A stretch of 64,000 nucleotides of DNA from UBA6055 sp965214085 (GTDB lineage Bacteria; Chloroflexota; Anaerolineae; Aggregatilineales; Phototrophicaceae), in assembly GCA_965214085.1 (NCBI GenBank), contig OZ243937.1:1054001-1118000 (forward strand), given 5' to 3'. The translations under genes and the position numbers were made by a program. The notes below the pieces were generated by a model, which did no database searches, was not told where the DNA came from, and worked only from the letters and a program-made list of their open reading frames with translations. This document shows positions 8,032-16,837 of the stretch, piece by piece (position 1 is the stretch's first letter; the number at the start of each line of letters is the position of its first letter).

Positions 8032-10046
8032 TTCGCGACCACCTTGGGATATACCGCGACCACTGTGCCGATGACGAGCAGAATCCCGCCCCACCAGACC
8101 AGGTTGACCAGCGGATTGATGTAGATGCGAAAGGTGGCGCGCTCGCGGTCGCCGCCGATAAGCAGCACGTAGAAGTCGTTTTCCAGCGTACTGTGCGCGC
8201 CGGCGATTGTCATCGGCATCTGCTCGTAGTCGTCTATACGCGGGCGCATTTGGGTAATCTCGTCCCCGTCGCGGAATAGCGTGACGGTTGTGATATTCAT
8301 CATGCGGCCGTCGACTGCTTGCGCCCGAATGAAGTCGTCATAGCGCAAACTGTAATCGCGCACGGTGACGGCGCCGCCGCGCTGCAAAGTATGCTGTACC
8401 TCCGTCTGAAAGACCGTGCTGCCGATGATGCCGATGCCGATCACGGTGACGCCCAGGTGCACGATGTAGCCGCCATAACGCCGCTGATTCCTTTGGAAGA
8501 GCGCCCGCAGCGCCCGTGGCCAACTTTCGCCCAGAGCCGCTCGCCGCGCCTTCGCCCCGCGATAAATCTCGTACAGCGCGACGTATCCGGCGAATAGCGC
8601 GACGCCGTAGCCCGCCGCTGCCACCAATAGTCCGGTCCCGCTCAGCGCCAGAGCCAGAACACTGAGCAGCGTCAACAGGAGGGGCAGCCGCAGCGCAGCG
8701 CCCAAACGCGGAAGCGAGGTCGCGCTCCAGGCCGAAAGCGGCGCCACGCCCATCAAGATATACATAGCGATGAAGAGCGGCACGACAAAGAACTCGAAAG
8801 TCGCCGCGCCGATCGTCACTTCTCTGTCAAAGACCAATTCGGATAGGATGGGCAAGCCGAAGCTGCCCCAGAATATGGCAATGAAAAGCGCGATGAATAC
8901 GACATTGTTGAGCACAAACAAAGATTCGCGGCTGAGCAAGTTGGCGAACTGACGCTCGTCGCGCAATTCGCCCTGACCCCAGCGCCATAGCAGCAGCCCC
9001 AGCGCAATCAGCGTAATCACCGCCCAGAAAGCCAGCATGGGGAATCCGACCTCGCTGCGGGCGAAACTGTGCACGCTTTCGATGACGCCGCTGCGCGTGG
9101 CGAAGGTGCCAAACATCACCGCGGAAAATGTGGCGATCACCAGCAGCATATTCCACAGCTTGAGCATACCGCGCTTTTCCTGGATCATCACGCTGTGGAT
9201 GAAAGCCGTGCCCATCAGCCAAGGCAGAAAGGCGGCATTCTCCACCGGATCCCAGCCCCAATAGCCGCCCCAGCCCAAGACGTCATAAGCCCAGCGCCCG
9301 CCCAAGATCAGCCCCATACTCAGAAATATCCAGGCGATCAATGACCAGCGCCGCGTGGCTTTGATCCAGCCGCTCGACAGCTCGCCCGCCGCCAGCGCCG
9401 CCATGGCAAAGGCAAAGGGAATGGTGAAGCCAACGAAGCCCAGGTACAGCATCGGCGGATGAATCACCATGCCAAAATGCCGCAGCAGCGGGTTCAAGCC
9501 TTGCGCGCCCGCTCGCAGCGCCGCGTCTGTTGGCGCCACGGCCGCGGGCGGTATCAAGGCGCTTGCTACTTCGCGCGCCTGCTCCGGCAGCAGCCACCAG
9601 CGCTCGAAGGGATTTTCCAGAAACAGCGACAAGCCCAGGAAGAATGCCAGGGTCGCCATCATAAAGGCGATCGCGAAGGGCATCAGCCGCCGTTCGCCGC
9701 GCCAGTTTAGTCCAATCGCGGACACTGCGAACAAGCTCATCAAGAGCGACCAGAACAGCAGCGAACCCCGTTGCGAGCCCCAAAGCGCGGTGAAGCGGTA
9801 AAGCGCCGGCGTCTGCGGATCGGTGACGCTGTAGACGTAGGATATATGGTACTGCTCGGTCATCAGCGCGAAGACCAGCATGGCGGTCGCCAGCAGCACC
9901 GCCGGGAAAGTGAGCAGCGCCGCATTGCGCCCGCTCCGCTGCCAGCGCTCCAGCTGCTTATGCCCGCCCAGCGCCGAAGCAGCCACGGCGTAAACCGCCA
10001 GGGCAAAGGCGATTGCCAACGCCGACAGCCCAATCTCCGCCAACAT
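8028..10046 (-). CDS. ccmF: cytochrome c haem lyase subunit CcmF
   Basis: A 672-residue polytopic membrane protein of the expected CcmF length. The haem-handling motif WGGYWGWDPVENAAFLPWL is present, with flanking conserved histidines (VIHPPMLYLGF, AFIHSVMIQEKRG, ESVHSFARSE and GGYIVHLGVT). CcmF with CcmH transfers haem from CcmE to apocytochromes. It starts one base inside the ccmE stop (TAATG) and its stop overlaps the ccmH start, so the three genes are coupled. Confidence 0.95.
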   Translation of the reverse strand: MLAEIGLSALAIAFALAVYAVAASALGGHKQLERWQRSGRNAALLTFPAVLLATAMLVFALMTEQYHISYVYSVTDPQTPALYRFTALWGSQRGSLLFWSLLMSLFAVSAIGLNWRGERRLMPFAIAFMMATLAFFLGLSLFLENPFERWWLLPEQAREVASALIPPAAVAPTDAALRAGAQGLNPLLRHFGMVIHPPMLYLGFVGFTIPFAFAMAALAAGELSSGWIKATRRWSLIAWIFLSMGLILGGRWAYDVLGWGGYWGWDPVENAAFLPWLMGTAFIHSVMIQEKRGMLKLWNMLLVIATFSAVMFGTFATRSGVIESVHSFARSEVGFPMLAFWAVITLIALGLLLWRWGQGELRDERQFANLLSRESLFVLNNVVFIALFIAIFWGSFGLPILSELVFDREVTIGAATFEFFVVPLFIAMYILMGVAPLSAWSATSLPRLGAALRLPLLLTLLSVLALALSGTGLLVAAAGYGVALFAGYVALYEIYRGAKARRAALGESWPRALRALFQRNQRRYGGYIVHLGVTVIGIGIIGSTVFQTEVQHTLQRGGAVTVRDYSLRYDDFIRAQAVDGRMMNITTVTLFRDGDEITQMRPRIDDYEQMPMTIAGAHSTLENDFYVLLIGGDRERATFRIYINPLVNLVWWGGILLVIGTVVAVYPKVVAK

Positions 10047-10576
10047 TATTGGTGTTCCGGTATCTGACTTAAGCCTTCGGGGCCGGCGCCTTCTTCAAAT
10101 CGGCTGGGGCATTTCAGCAGCAGCTCACTGGCGTGGAATACGCCGTCGCCGGCCAATGCGCCTGTCAGTATCGCCTGCGCCTCATGCTGCAGCAGGTCCG
10201 GCATGGCTGCGTCTTCCACCACGATTTTTAACCGCGGCGCAGCATCGTCTTGAAGCGCCTCGCGCAAGGCAGTCGCCAAATCCTGATACGCGCCGGGAAT
10301 GTGAACGATTTCGAATTGAATGACGGCATTTTCACTATCGTAGTCGATCGTCTCGCCATCAACCGCGCCGGAGATGCGCACGGTCTGGCCACTGTAAGCC
10401 GCGTCCTGCAGCACCTCGTCCACCGTGATGAAATAGCGCGCGCCTTGCAAAGTGCCCGACACCAGCAAATACAGGATCGCTGACAAGATAATCAGGCCCG
10501 CTGCCAGAAACTTGGCCCGCTGCGAGCGTTTGGGCTTGTCCAGGTTTTTGGGTTTTTCCCAATAGGATTCCGTCAT
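10046..10576 (-). CDS. ccmE: haem chaperone CcmE, cysteine-type variant
   Basis: A 176-residue protein with a cytoplasmic basic start, one membrane segment (FLAAGLIILSAILYLLVSG) and an OB-fold periplasmic domain (TVRISGAVDG, VIQFEIVHIPGAY, AILTGALAGDGVFHASELLL). The haem-attachment position is KCPSRF, with Cys 156 in place of the His of the classical HxxxY motif, so this belongs to the CxxxY-like class known from some archaea and anaerobes. Phe 160 stands where Tyr is usual. It is the first core gene of the operon and is coupled to ccmF. Confidence 0.9.
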   Translation of the reverse strand: MTESYWEKPKNLDKPKRSQRAKFLAAGLIILSAILYLLVSGTLQGARYFITVDEVLQDAAYSGQTVRISGAVDGETIDYDSENAVIQFEIVHIPGAYQDLATALREALQDDAAPRLKIVVEDAAMPDLLQHEAQAILTGALAGDGVFHASELLLKCPSRFEEGAGPEGLSQIPEHQ

Positions 10577-10601
10577 GTGAGACTCCGTTGGGCGCTACTA
10601 A

Positions 10602-10826
10602 TCAGGCGGACTCCTCGTCCTCGCGCGAGGTCTGGCTCCAGCGTATCACCAGCACGCCGATCATGCCGGCGATGCCCAGAAATAGCACCAGCATTGCCAG
10701 GCCGGCCGGCGACGAAGATGCCTCGCTGTCTTGCGCCAACACCGGCCCGACTTGCGACAGCAAAACCATCAGCAGCAGCGCCAGTCGTCTTGCACTTATC
10801 CACACTAGCAGTTTTTTCATTGTCAC
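10602..10826 (-). CDS. small exported or membrane protein (possible CcmD role)
   Basis: A 74-residue protein with a signal-like first segment (RLALLLMVLLSQVGPVLAQ) and one more membrane segment (GLAMLVLFLGIAGMIGVLVIRW) followed by an acidic tail. It lies 25 bp before ccmE on the same strand. CcmD, the small single-span member of CcmABCD, is otherwise missing from the cluster, so this gene is a positional candidate; the sequence is too short to prove it. An overlapping frame at 10573-10875 lacks membrane-protein character and is taken as a shadow. Confidence 0.6.
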   Translation of the reverse strand: MTMKKLLVWISARRLALLLMVLLSQVGPVLAQDSEASSSPAGLAMLVLFLGIAGMIGVLVIRWSQTSREDEESA

Positions 10827-10878
10827 TCCCGATTCGACGGTGATGTTTCGCGAGCGCTGACGCCCGGCGCAACATCTT

Positions 10879-11265
10879 CTAAGCCGCGCTCATCTTAACA
10901 ATATCATAGCAGGTGAAAGCCACCAGCAAGACCAAAGCGGCCGCGGCCACCACCAGATAGCGCCAGCGGTGCGCATAACCTATCGTCCAGAAGCGCCGCA
11001 AGCTGAAGTAGATCGAGACCATTGCCGCCAGGTTGATCAACAGCAAGATGGGCACGGCAGCATCCGCCGCCACGCCAACCAGCGGCAGCAGAAAGGGCAG
11101 CACGGCATACTGCAAAATGCAACGCGCGCCGGAAAAAGCCAGCGACAGCGTCAGCGCATTTTCAGCTTTGCGCATGCTTCCCGCCGCGTCTTTGTCCGCT
11201 GATCGAGGCTTGACCAGCAGAAGCCGCGTCATCAGACTGTCGGCTCGGCTCACTCCCAGGCTCAT
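10879..11265 (-). CDS. three-span membrane protein, unknown
   Basis: A 128-residue protein with a hydrophilic start and three hydrophobic segments (ARCILQYAVLPFLLPLVGVA, AAVPILLLINLAAMVSIYFSL, WRYLVVAAAALVLLVAFTCY). It is upstream of the small protein and ccmE on the same strand and probably starts the ccm transcript. No family recognised. Confidence 0.6.
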   Translation of the reverse strand: MSLGVSRADSLMTRLLLVKPRSADKDAAGSMRKAENALTLSLAFSGARCILQYAVLPFLLPLVGVAADAAVPILLLINLAAMVSIYFSLRRFWTIGYAHRWRYLVVAAAALVLLVAFTCYDIVKMSAA

Positions 11266-11385
11266 GCTCCCTGTCCCTTGCTCCAGCGCGCTCGTTGCCC
11301 AATTTACTCTCGAATTGTATCAGCAGCGCCTCGCTATTCCGATAGTAACTCTATGGTTTGCCAAGGCAATCGCATTAAAATGAAT

Positions 11386-12387
11386 ACGTCTTATGTGAAA
11401 TAGATTTGCGCTAAATGGGCTGATATCCAGAATGGTAGTTACGACACAACCAGTATGGAGAGTCAGCCCAATGACAAGTATAGGCATCGATACACTGTTT
11501 ACCATCCTTTTTGTTATAGTTGACGATTGGTATCTTGCGAAAGGACGACATTACTTGCTGGGTAAAGCTGGGCGCAACCCTGTGTTTAGCGATAGCGAAA
11601 TGATGACCGTGATGCTTGCGGCAGAATACCTACCTTTCGCAGCCGAGAGCCAGTATCTGGGTTATATCCGCGCCAACCATAGCGACTTATTTCCTAATCT
11701 TTTGAGCCAAAGTCAATACAATCGCCGCGCCCGCAGTCTGGGATCATTGATGGAACAAATGCGACGGGATATTCTGATTGACTGGAGCATTGAACAGGTA
11801 GAGACTTTTCTGGTCGATACCAAGCCTGTGCCGGTCTTGGGCTATAGACGCAGTAAGAAGCGCAGTCATTTTCGCGGCAGCGCCAACTATGGATATTGCG
11901 CCAGTCGCAAGCTCTACTATTTCGGCTATAAGCTGGTGATGGTGACGACCCTGACAGGCATCCCAGTGGCATACGAATTGACAGCCGCTAATGTGGAAGA
12001 ACGAAAGGCGGCTGAAACGGTGCTGGATTATCTCAAAAACTCTATGGTGATTGGCGACAAAGGCTTTATAGGCGCCGAGTGGCAAGCTCAAATGCTGCAA
12101 CAAACCGGCAATAGGATTGTGACACCTAAACGCAAAAACCAAAAACAGCAGAATAGCCCTGGATATGACGCAGCCCTCAACGGGCTTCGCGAGCGGATTG
12201 AAGGCGTCTTCCACGAACTTCAGAACACCGGACGTAACTTAGAACGCCTGCTAGCGAAGACGGTGGCCGGGTTGACAACCCGACTGATTGCGAAAGTCAC
12301 CGCTCACCTATTCAAACATATCTTGCGCCTTCACTATCATATTAATGTTCAGACCTTTCAATGCTCTAGTAATTTCACATAAGGCGT
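11386..12387 (+). mobile_element. intact IS982-family insertion sequence
   Basis: The element is about 1.0 kb. Its ends are 16-bp imperfect inverted repeats: ACGTCTTATGTGAAAT at 11386-11401 and its inverted partner ATTTCACATAAGGCGT at 12372-12387 (one mismatch). A 7-bp direct repeat AATGAAT sits immediately outside at 11379-11385 and 12388-12394, so the insertion is recent enough to keep its target duplication. The single transposase gene fills the element, and its stop codon lies inside the right terminal repeat. It is inserted in copy 1 of the dispersed intergenic element. Confidence 0.92.
11471..12382 (+). CDS. IS982-family DDE transposase
   Basis: About 303 residues from ATG 11471, which has GGAG about ten bases upstream; the frame is open back to 11432. 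The IS982 hallmarks are visible: SDSEMMTVMLAAEY near the start, SQSQYNRRAR, and the DDE triad in FLVDTKPVPV, VIGDKGFIG and RERIEGVFHEL. The frame is uninterrupted, so the enzyme may be active. Base composition is more AT-rich than the neighbouring genes. Confidence 0.93.
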   Translation: MTSIGIDTLFTILFVIVDDWYLAKGRHYLLGKAGRNPVFSDSEMMTVMLAAEYLPFAAESQYLGYIRANHSDLFPNLLSQSQYNRRARSLGSLMEQMRRDILIDWSIEQVETFLVDTKPVPVLGYRRSKKRSHFRGSANYGYCASRKLYYFGYKLVMVTTLTGIPVAYELTAANVEERKAAETVLDYLKNSMVIGDKGFIGAEWQAQMLQQTGNRIVTPKRKNQKQQNSPGYDAALNGLRERIEGVFHELQNTGRNLERLLAKTVAGLTTRLIAKVTAHLFKHILRLHYHINVQTFQCSSNFT

Positions 12388-12852
12388 AATGAATCTAAAA
12401 TCTATGAACCACATACGAACTTAAATCTAACCACAGAGACACAGAGAGCACAGAGAAAGTCTATCAATTATAAGTATTGTGAAATTGAACTTCAATTTTG
12501 AACCCTGTGATAAGTATTTTGCCCGTATGTAGGTCGTTTCTAGAGGAGTTCTGCACCGAACAAACTTAAACTCTGTGTTCTCAGTAGTTCCAAGTTTGTC
12601 CTGCGATTTGCCAAAGTAACGATCTGTAGGGGCGACAACCCGAAACCACGCGTCGCAGCGGAAGCGGGCGACCAGATTGGTCGCCCCTACACGGCGCGCT
12701 TCTTTGCATGGCTTTCTTGGTTATACTTCTGCGCTTCTGTGGTGAAATATTTTTATGCGATTGTCCTGCTATGGTTTGCTCTTGAGTTGTGAATTGCGCA
12801 AACTCGCAGCGCGCCAGTGTTGCGTCATTGTCATGAATGCTCGCCATGGCGA

Positions 12853-13548
12853 TTATTCGCCGCCTAGCAACTGGTCCTGGCTGTCGAGGAAGGCGACCAG
12901 ATCAGCCAGCTGCTGGGTCGTCAGCTGCCGACCATAAATTTCCGGCATCATGCCAGCGTATTCGGGCGTAATATACGCCATCGGCTTGACGATGCTCTCT
13001 ACCAGGAACTGGCGATGACTGTAGTCGGCGAAGGCGGGCAATTCCAGGCGAAGCTCGTCCACCCGCGTCCAGGTGCCGGCCGTCAGCGGCGCCACCGCTA
13101 CATTCTCGTGGCAGCCGGCGCAGCCCAGCGTACTCCCGCCCAATGCCGGCTCCAATCCGTTGTAGAGCAGCTGGCCATATAGCGGATCGCCGTATACATT
13201 GTCGAGCTCGACCAAGATAGCCTCGACATCGGCCCCCACCGCCTGCGCCAGGATCAGGTCGTCCAGCGAAACAAAGGCCAAGGTCTGCGCTAGCAAGCGG
13301 TCGATTTCAACTTCGTTCGGCTGATAGCCGCAGTCCAATGCCATGGTCTGATATAGCGCGCCCAAGCGAAAGAGGTTGGCCAGCGCCAACTCGGCGTCTT
13401 TGACGAAGTCGAGCGTCAGATATGCCGCGAATGTGCTCTGCTGCTGCGTAAGCGCGTCGGCTTGGCAATTGTCGGCCGAATCGTCTTGCGCGATAACGCT
13501 TGTGGTTATGAGGACAATCAGCCCCAGCGTTAGAATGAATTTCCGCAT
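12853..13548 (-). CDS. exported monohaem cytochrome c
   Basis: A 231-residue secreted protein with signal peptide FILTLGLIVLITTSVIAQ. The first 110 residues form an uncharacterised helical domain; the C-terminal part is a class I cytochrome c with haem site CAGCH and likely axial Met in YAGMMPEIYG, ending LADLVAFLDSQ. It is the last gene of the Rieske/cytochrome b operon, separated from the diheme gene by a terminator-like hairpin. It probably carries electrons from the bc complex to a terminal oxidase. Confidence 0.85.
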   Translation of the reverse strand: MRKFILTLGLIVLITTSVIAQDDSADNCQADALTQQQSTFAAYLTLDFVKDAELALANLFRLGALYQTMALDCGYQPNEVEIDRLLAQTLAFVSLDDLILAQAVGADVEAILVELDNVYGDPLYGQLLYNGLEPALGGSTLGCAGCHENVAVAPLTAGTWTRVDELRLELPAFADYSHRQFLVESIVKPMAYITPEYAGMMPEIYGRQLTTQQLADLVAFLDSQDQLLGGE

Positions 13549-13563
13549 CTTGCCCCCGGGCAG

Positions 13564-13592
13564 AAATCAAAAAGCCCCCGAATTCGAGGGCT
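13564..13592 (-). terminator. intrinsic terminator after the diheme cytochrome gene
   Basis: On the minus strand AGCCCTCG, loop AATT, CGGGGGCT forms an eight-base-pair stem (one G-U) followed by TTTTTG. It lies between the diheme cytochrome gene and the monohaem cytochrome gene, so it may attenuate rather than end the operon. Confidence 0.7.
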
Positions 13593-13614
13593 CAAGCCTG
13601 TCTAAGGTTGCGAC

Positions 13615-14859
13615 CTACTCTTGCGTCAGCAAGTAGCTGACGATATCCGCCAGCTGCTGATCGGTCATGCGTACGCCGAAGTTGGCCGGCATCAAGCCCG
13701 AACTGTAGGTATCCACTACATAATCGCCCGGGCGCGTGATGCTTTCGACCAGGTACTGCTCCACGCTGTAGCCGGAGAATTGCGGCAGCGTCAGCCGCTC
13801 GGTCGATACGCGCGTGAAAGTGCCCACCGTGTCCGGCGCCGATGCGCCATTGCGATGACAATCCGTACAGCCGAACTCCGCATCGTAGAGCAACTCGCCG
13901 CTGACGGGGCTGCCCACGATTTCTTCAGCTTGCCAGCGCGCCAGGATGCCAGCCACATCGTCGCCAGCCGGGGGCGGCGGCGGGTCGGTCGGCAGCGAGC
14001 CATCCGCCAGCGGTTTGCCGTATTGGGCGACTGCCAGGAAGTCTTCAGTTGTCCAATTGGCGCCCTTGTCATAGTTGAGGATGTAGGCGGCCAGGTCTTC
14101 GATTTGGTCTTGGCGCAGGGGGCCGCCGGCTGTCTGTGACCAAGCCGCCATGCCCGTGCCACTGGGATATACGCGCGCGCTGCCCGGGCGCCCGTGAATC
14201 AGGGTCGTCACGACATATCCGTGCAAATCGCCGGCCCAGCCCGCTTGCGACAGGCGTGTGCCGTTAGTATTAAAAAAGACTTCGACTTCGTTGTCAGCTG
14301 TCCGGTCGCTGTCTTCAATCGTTTCCCATTGCGGGAAGAGACCATTATCGACCGCTTTGTCCAATGTGCCAAGTATGGCGATGCGTTCGGCCACCGCCGC
14401 CTCAATCGCCAACTGCTGTTCTTCAATCTGCGCTTCCAGCTCAGTGATGGCAGCGATGATTTCGTTCTGGCGCTCTGCCGAAGGCGGATTCTCCGCATCG
14501 GTCAATTCAGCCACCAGCCTATCCGTCTCTTTGTTCAGCCGCACCAGGGTCCGGTTAGCGCTGGTGATAGCCGCGGTCTGCAGCCCCACCGGGTCAAAGC
14601 CGAAGAGATGCGGATTGTTGAGCCCCGGCGCGCGGTTGTCGGCGCCGTAACCCTCTTCGCCGTGGCATTCGGAACAGAGCGAGGCAAATAGCTCCGCGCC
14701 TCGCTCAATCGACCGACCGGTATGCTGCCGCACGAAGGACTGCATACGCGCTTCTTCGTTAATGGCGACCCAACCCACCAGGATCATCATGCCAACGAAC
14801 ATCGTGATGCCAGCCAGAATCCGGCCTTCGATTGACTTTATGAAGAGTAGTCGACCCAT
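13615..14859 (-). CDS. membrane-anchored diheme cytochrome c
   Basis: A 414-residue protein with an uncleaved N-terminal membrane segment (ILAGITMFVGMMILVGWVAI). Two haem sites are present: CSECH in the N-terminal domain (EEGYGADNRAPGLNNP follows) and CTDCH in the C-terminal domain, with likely Met ligands in GMAAW and SGLMPANFG. A charged helical stretch of about 70 residues (NEIIAAITELEAQIEEQQLAIEAA), predicted coiled coil, interrupts the first cytochrome domain. It follows cytochrome b directly and probably takes the place of cytochrome c1/f in this complex III-like enzyme. Confidence 0.88.
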   Translation of the reverse strand: MGRLLFIKSIEGRILAGITMFVGMMILVGWVAINEEARMQSFVRQHTGRSIERGAELFASLCSECHGEEGYGADNRAPGLNNPHLFGFDPVGLQTAAITSANRTLVRLNKETDRLVAELTDAENPPSAERQNEIIAAITELEAQIEEQQLAIEAAVAERIAILGTLDKAVDNGLFPQWETIEDSDRTADNEVEVFFNTNGTRLSQAGWAGDLHGYVVTTLIHGRPGSARVYPSGTGMAAWSQTAGGPLRQDQIEDLAAYILNYDKGANWTTEDFLAVAQYGKPLADGSLPTDPPPPPAGDDVAGILARWQAEEIVGSPVSGELLYDAEFGCTDCHRNGASAPDTVGTFTRVSTERLTLPQFSGYSVEQYLVESITRPGDYVVDTYSSGLMPANFGVRMTDQQLADIVSYLLTQE

Positions 14860-14917
14860 GTATCGTCCCTGTGTCTCCCTCGCCGCGAAGCGCTACAGGC
14901 TGCGCAGCGCGCAAGTG

Positions 14918-16810
14918 TTAATCGAAATACGCCGATGCTTGGTGGATGAAAAGGTGGTCGCTGTAAATTCGCCGCGCCGGGACCGGGTTGCCAGCTTCAT
15001 CCAGTACGGGAACTTCTTCCATAAGCGGCTCGCCATCGTCGCCCAGGACCGGATTGCCCTCGCTATCGACCACGGCTGCTTGCTCGGTAGCGTAGACCAG
15101 GATCGGCTCGCCGGATTCATCCAGCTGCACATTGCCGCCTTCAATCAAGACGGTGTCCCAACTTACGACCCAGTCCAGCCGCTTCAAACCGGTCTGATTA
15201 TCCGTGATGACCAGCGCGCCCCAGACGTTCGGCAGCTCTTCGGGCACGGCGTCCAAGTGATGGGCGAATTCCTCCATCACCTGCAACAGTTTCGGCGCCT
15301 CGTCGGCCGGCACACTGCGGAAGCGCAGCGGCAACTGGTTCGCGCCCAAGTGCTGATTCTTCAACTCCTGAATCATCTGGTCAAACTGACCGTTGGCCGC
15401 CGTCTCGGCGTTGATCTGCGCGATCATTTCGTTGCTTGTCATGTCGTCGTGGTGATGCATCTGATCTGTCGTGTAGGCGCCGACGATCATCTGATCGAAG
15501 GGTATAGTCCGCCCAGTGCCTACCTTGGAATGCGCCGGCTCAAAGGTCAGCTCGTGCACAATCTCGGTCTCGGCCGAGGTCTGCACGGCGAACTTCGCCA
15601 AGCCCATATAGCTCAGCACTGTTGTCAACGAGACCAGCAGCATGGCGAGCGTCAGCATAAAACGGCGATGCGCGAAGCGTCGGCTCGGCGTCACATCCAA
15701 GTAGGGCAGCATCGCCAGGCCGCCCAGCGCAATCGACGGGAAGGCCACGCCCCAGAAGAATTTGTCGCCCAGTTTAAGCGCGCCCTGAATCCATAGGAAA
15801 TACCAAGGCGCTGTAGTGCCCAGGGGCGTTACCTGCGGATCGGCGTGATTCTCCAGCGGCGCGTGATAGAACCAAATGCAAAGCACGGTGATGATGAAGG
15901 TGGTCGCGCCCAGCCAGAACATCTCATAAGTCAGCATGTCGGGGATGAAATAGACGCGTTTGTCCAGCGGCACGCGCTTGGCCGAATCTTCGCCGATGGT
16001 CTCCTTCTTCGGCGGCAAGCTGTGCCCGTGGATGACTACCTTGTAATAGTGCACGCCGAAGAATACAAAGAGCAGCGCCGGCAAAGCCAACACATGCAGC
16101 AGATAAAAGCGCAGCAGACCGTTCGCGCCCAGCTCTGGCGCGCCACGCAGCAGCAGATTGACTTGATCGCCAACCACCGGCGTCGCTTCCGCCATCGAAG
16201 CGCCGATCGTCACCGCCCACAGCGCTAGCTGATCCCAAGGCAGCAAATAACCGGAAAAACTCAAAAAGCCGGTAATCACTAACAATATCAAACCGCTGAA
16301 CCAGGTGAACTGTCGCGGCTTCTTATAACTGCCCGTGATCCACGTTCGCATCATGTGCAGCGCCACCACAGCCACCATGAACTCGGCGCCCAGGCGATGC
16401 ATGTCGCGCATCAACTGGCCCAGCGGCACATTGCTCAAGATCGTCAGCATATCGCCATAGGCGATCTCCGGCGACGGCGTATACCACAGCATCAACAAGA
16501 TGCCGGTGATCGTCTCGAAGAATACAAAATATGAGGAAAGCCAACCCAGCCGAAAGGTCGGATACATGCCGGTCACATCGCGGTTGAAGTAGGACGGGCG
16601 CATGTGCAGCCAAAAGCCGTCCGCATGCGGCGTCAGGCGCGGGTTGGGCCGGCGGCTCGCGCTTTCCCCGCGGAAGGCTTCGCGCAAGTCCTGCACATTC
16701 AGGCCGGCGGTCAGGCGCTCGACCGAGTCGTCGATGCCCTCGAACACCGCCTTCTTAAAGCCTTTTTCCTTGACGTCATCGAGGAAGGAGGGGAAGGGGA
16801 GGATGGTCAT
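14918..16810 (-). CDS. cytochrome b subunit of a b6/bc-type complex, with C-terminal extension
   Basis: A 630-residue protein. An N-terminal soluble stretch precedes the four-helix haem core; haem ligands are His 138/152 and His 239/254, so the second pair has the 14-residue spacing of b6-type proteins. Helices of the subunit IV part follow, and the Qo motif reads APWY (about residues 334-337) instead of PEWY. Beyond about residue 410 there are roughly 220 hydrophilic residues with no haem motif. AGGAG lies five bases before the ATG. The upstream neighbour is the Rieske protein and the downstream neighbour a diheme cytochrome, completing a quinol:cytochrome c oxidoreductase. Confidence 0.9.
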   Translation of the reverse strand: MTILPFPSFLDDVKEKGFKKAVFEGIDDSVERLTAGLNVQDLREAFRGESASRRPNPRLTPHADGFWLHMRPSYFNRDVTGMYPTFRLGWLSSYFVFFETITGILLMLWYTPSPEIAYGDMLTILSNVPLGQLMRDMHRLGAEFMVAVVALHMMRTWITGSYKKPRQFTWFSGLILLVITGFLSFSGYLLPWDQLALWAVTIGASMAEATPVVGDQVNLLLRGAPELGANGLLRFYLLHVLALPALLFVFFGVHYYKVVIHGHSLPPKKETIGEDSAKRVPLDKRVYFIPDMLTYEMFWLGATTFIITVLCIWFYHAPLENHADPQVTPLGTTAPWYFLWIQGALKLGDKFFWGVAFPSIALGGLAMLPYLDVTPSRRFAHRRFMLTLAMLLVSLTTVLSYMGLAKFAVQTSAETEIVHELTFEPAHSKVGTGRTIPFDQMIVGAYTTDQMHHHDDMTSNEMIAQINAETAANGQFDQMIQELKNQHLGANQLPLRFRSVPADEAPKLLQVMEEFAHHLDAVPEELPNVWGALVITDNQTGLKRLDWVVSWDTVLIEGGNVQLDESGEPILVYATEQAAVVDSEGNPVLGDDGEPLMEEVPVLDEAGNPVPARRIYSDHLFIHQASAYFD

Positions 16811-16837
16811 GGAAACTCCTCGTGTGATTTATCCGCG

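Larger units (their letters stand above)
11362..12768. repeat. dispersed terminal-inverted-repeat element, copy 1 (split by IS982)
   Basis: Left end CAAGGCAATCGC (11362) and right end GCGATTGTCCTG (ending 12768) are inverted copies of the family ends. The element is flanked by a perfect 11-bp direct repeat, CTATGGTTTGC, at 11351-11361 and 12769-12779, which looks like a target-site duplication. Without the IS and its 7-bp duplication, about 400 bp of element remains. It contains the CACAGAG arms (12431-12460) and a palindromic GTAGGGGCGAC...GTCGCCCCTAC block (about 12627-12690). No convincing gene lies in the non-IS part. Confidence 0.75.

Noticed and set aside
12431..12460. CACAGAG-type periodic words that at first look like CRISPR repeats
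   Set aside because: The words are short, directly adjacent and imperfect, with no unique spacers, and they recur as arms of the dispersed elements. No cas gene is present.
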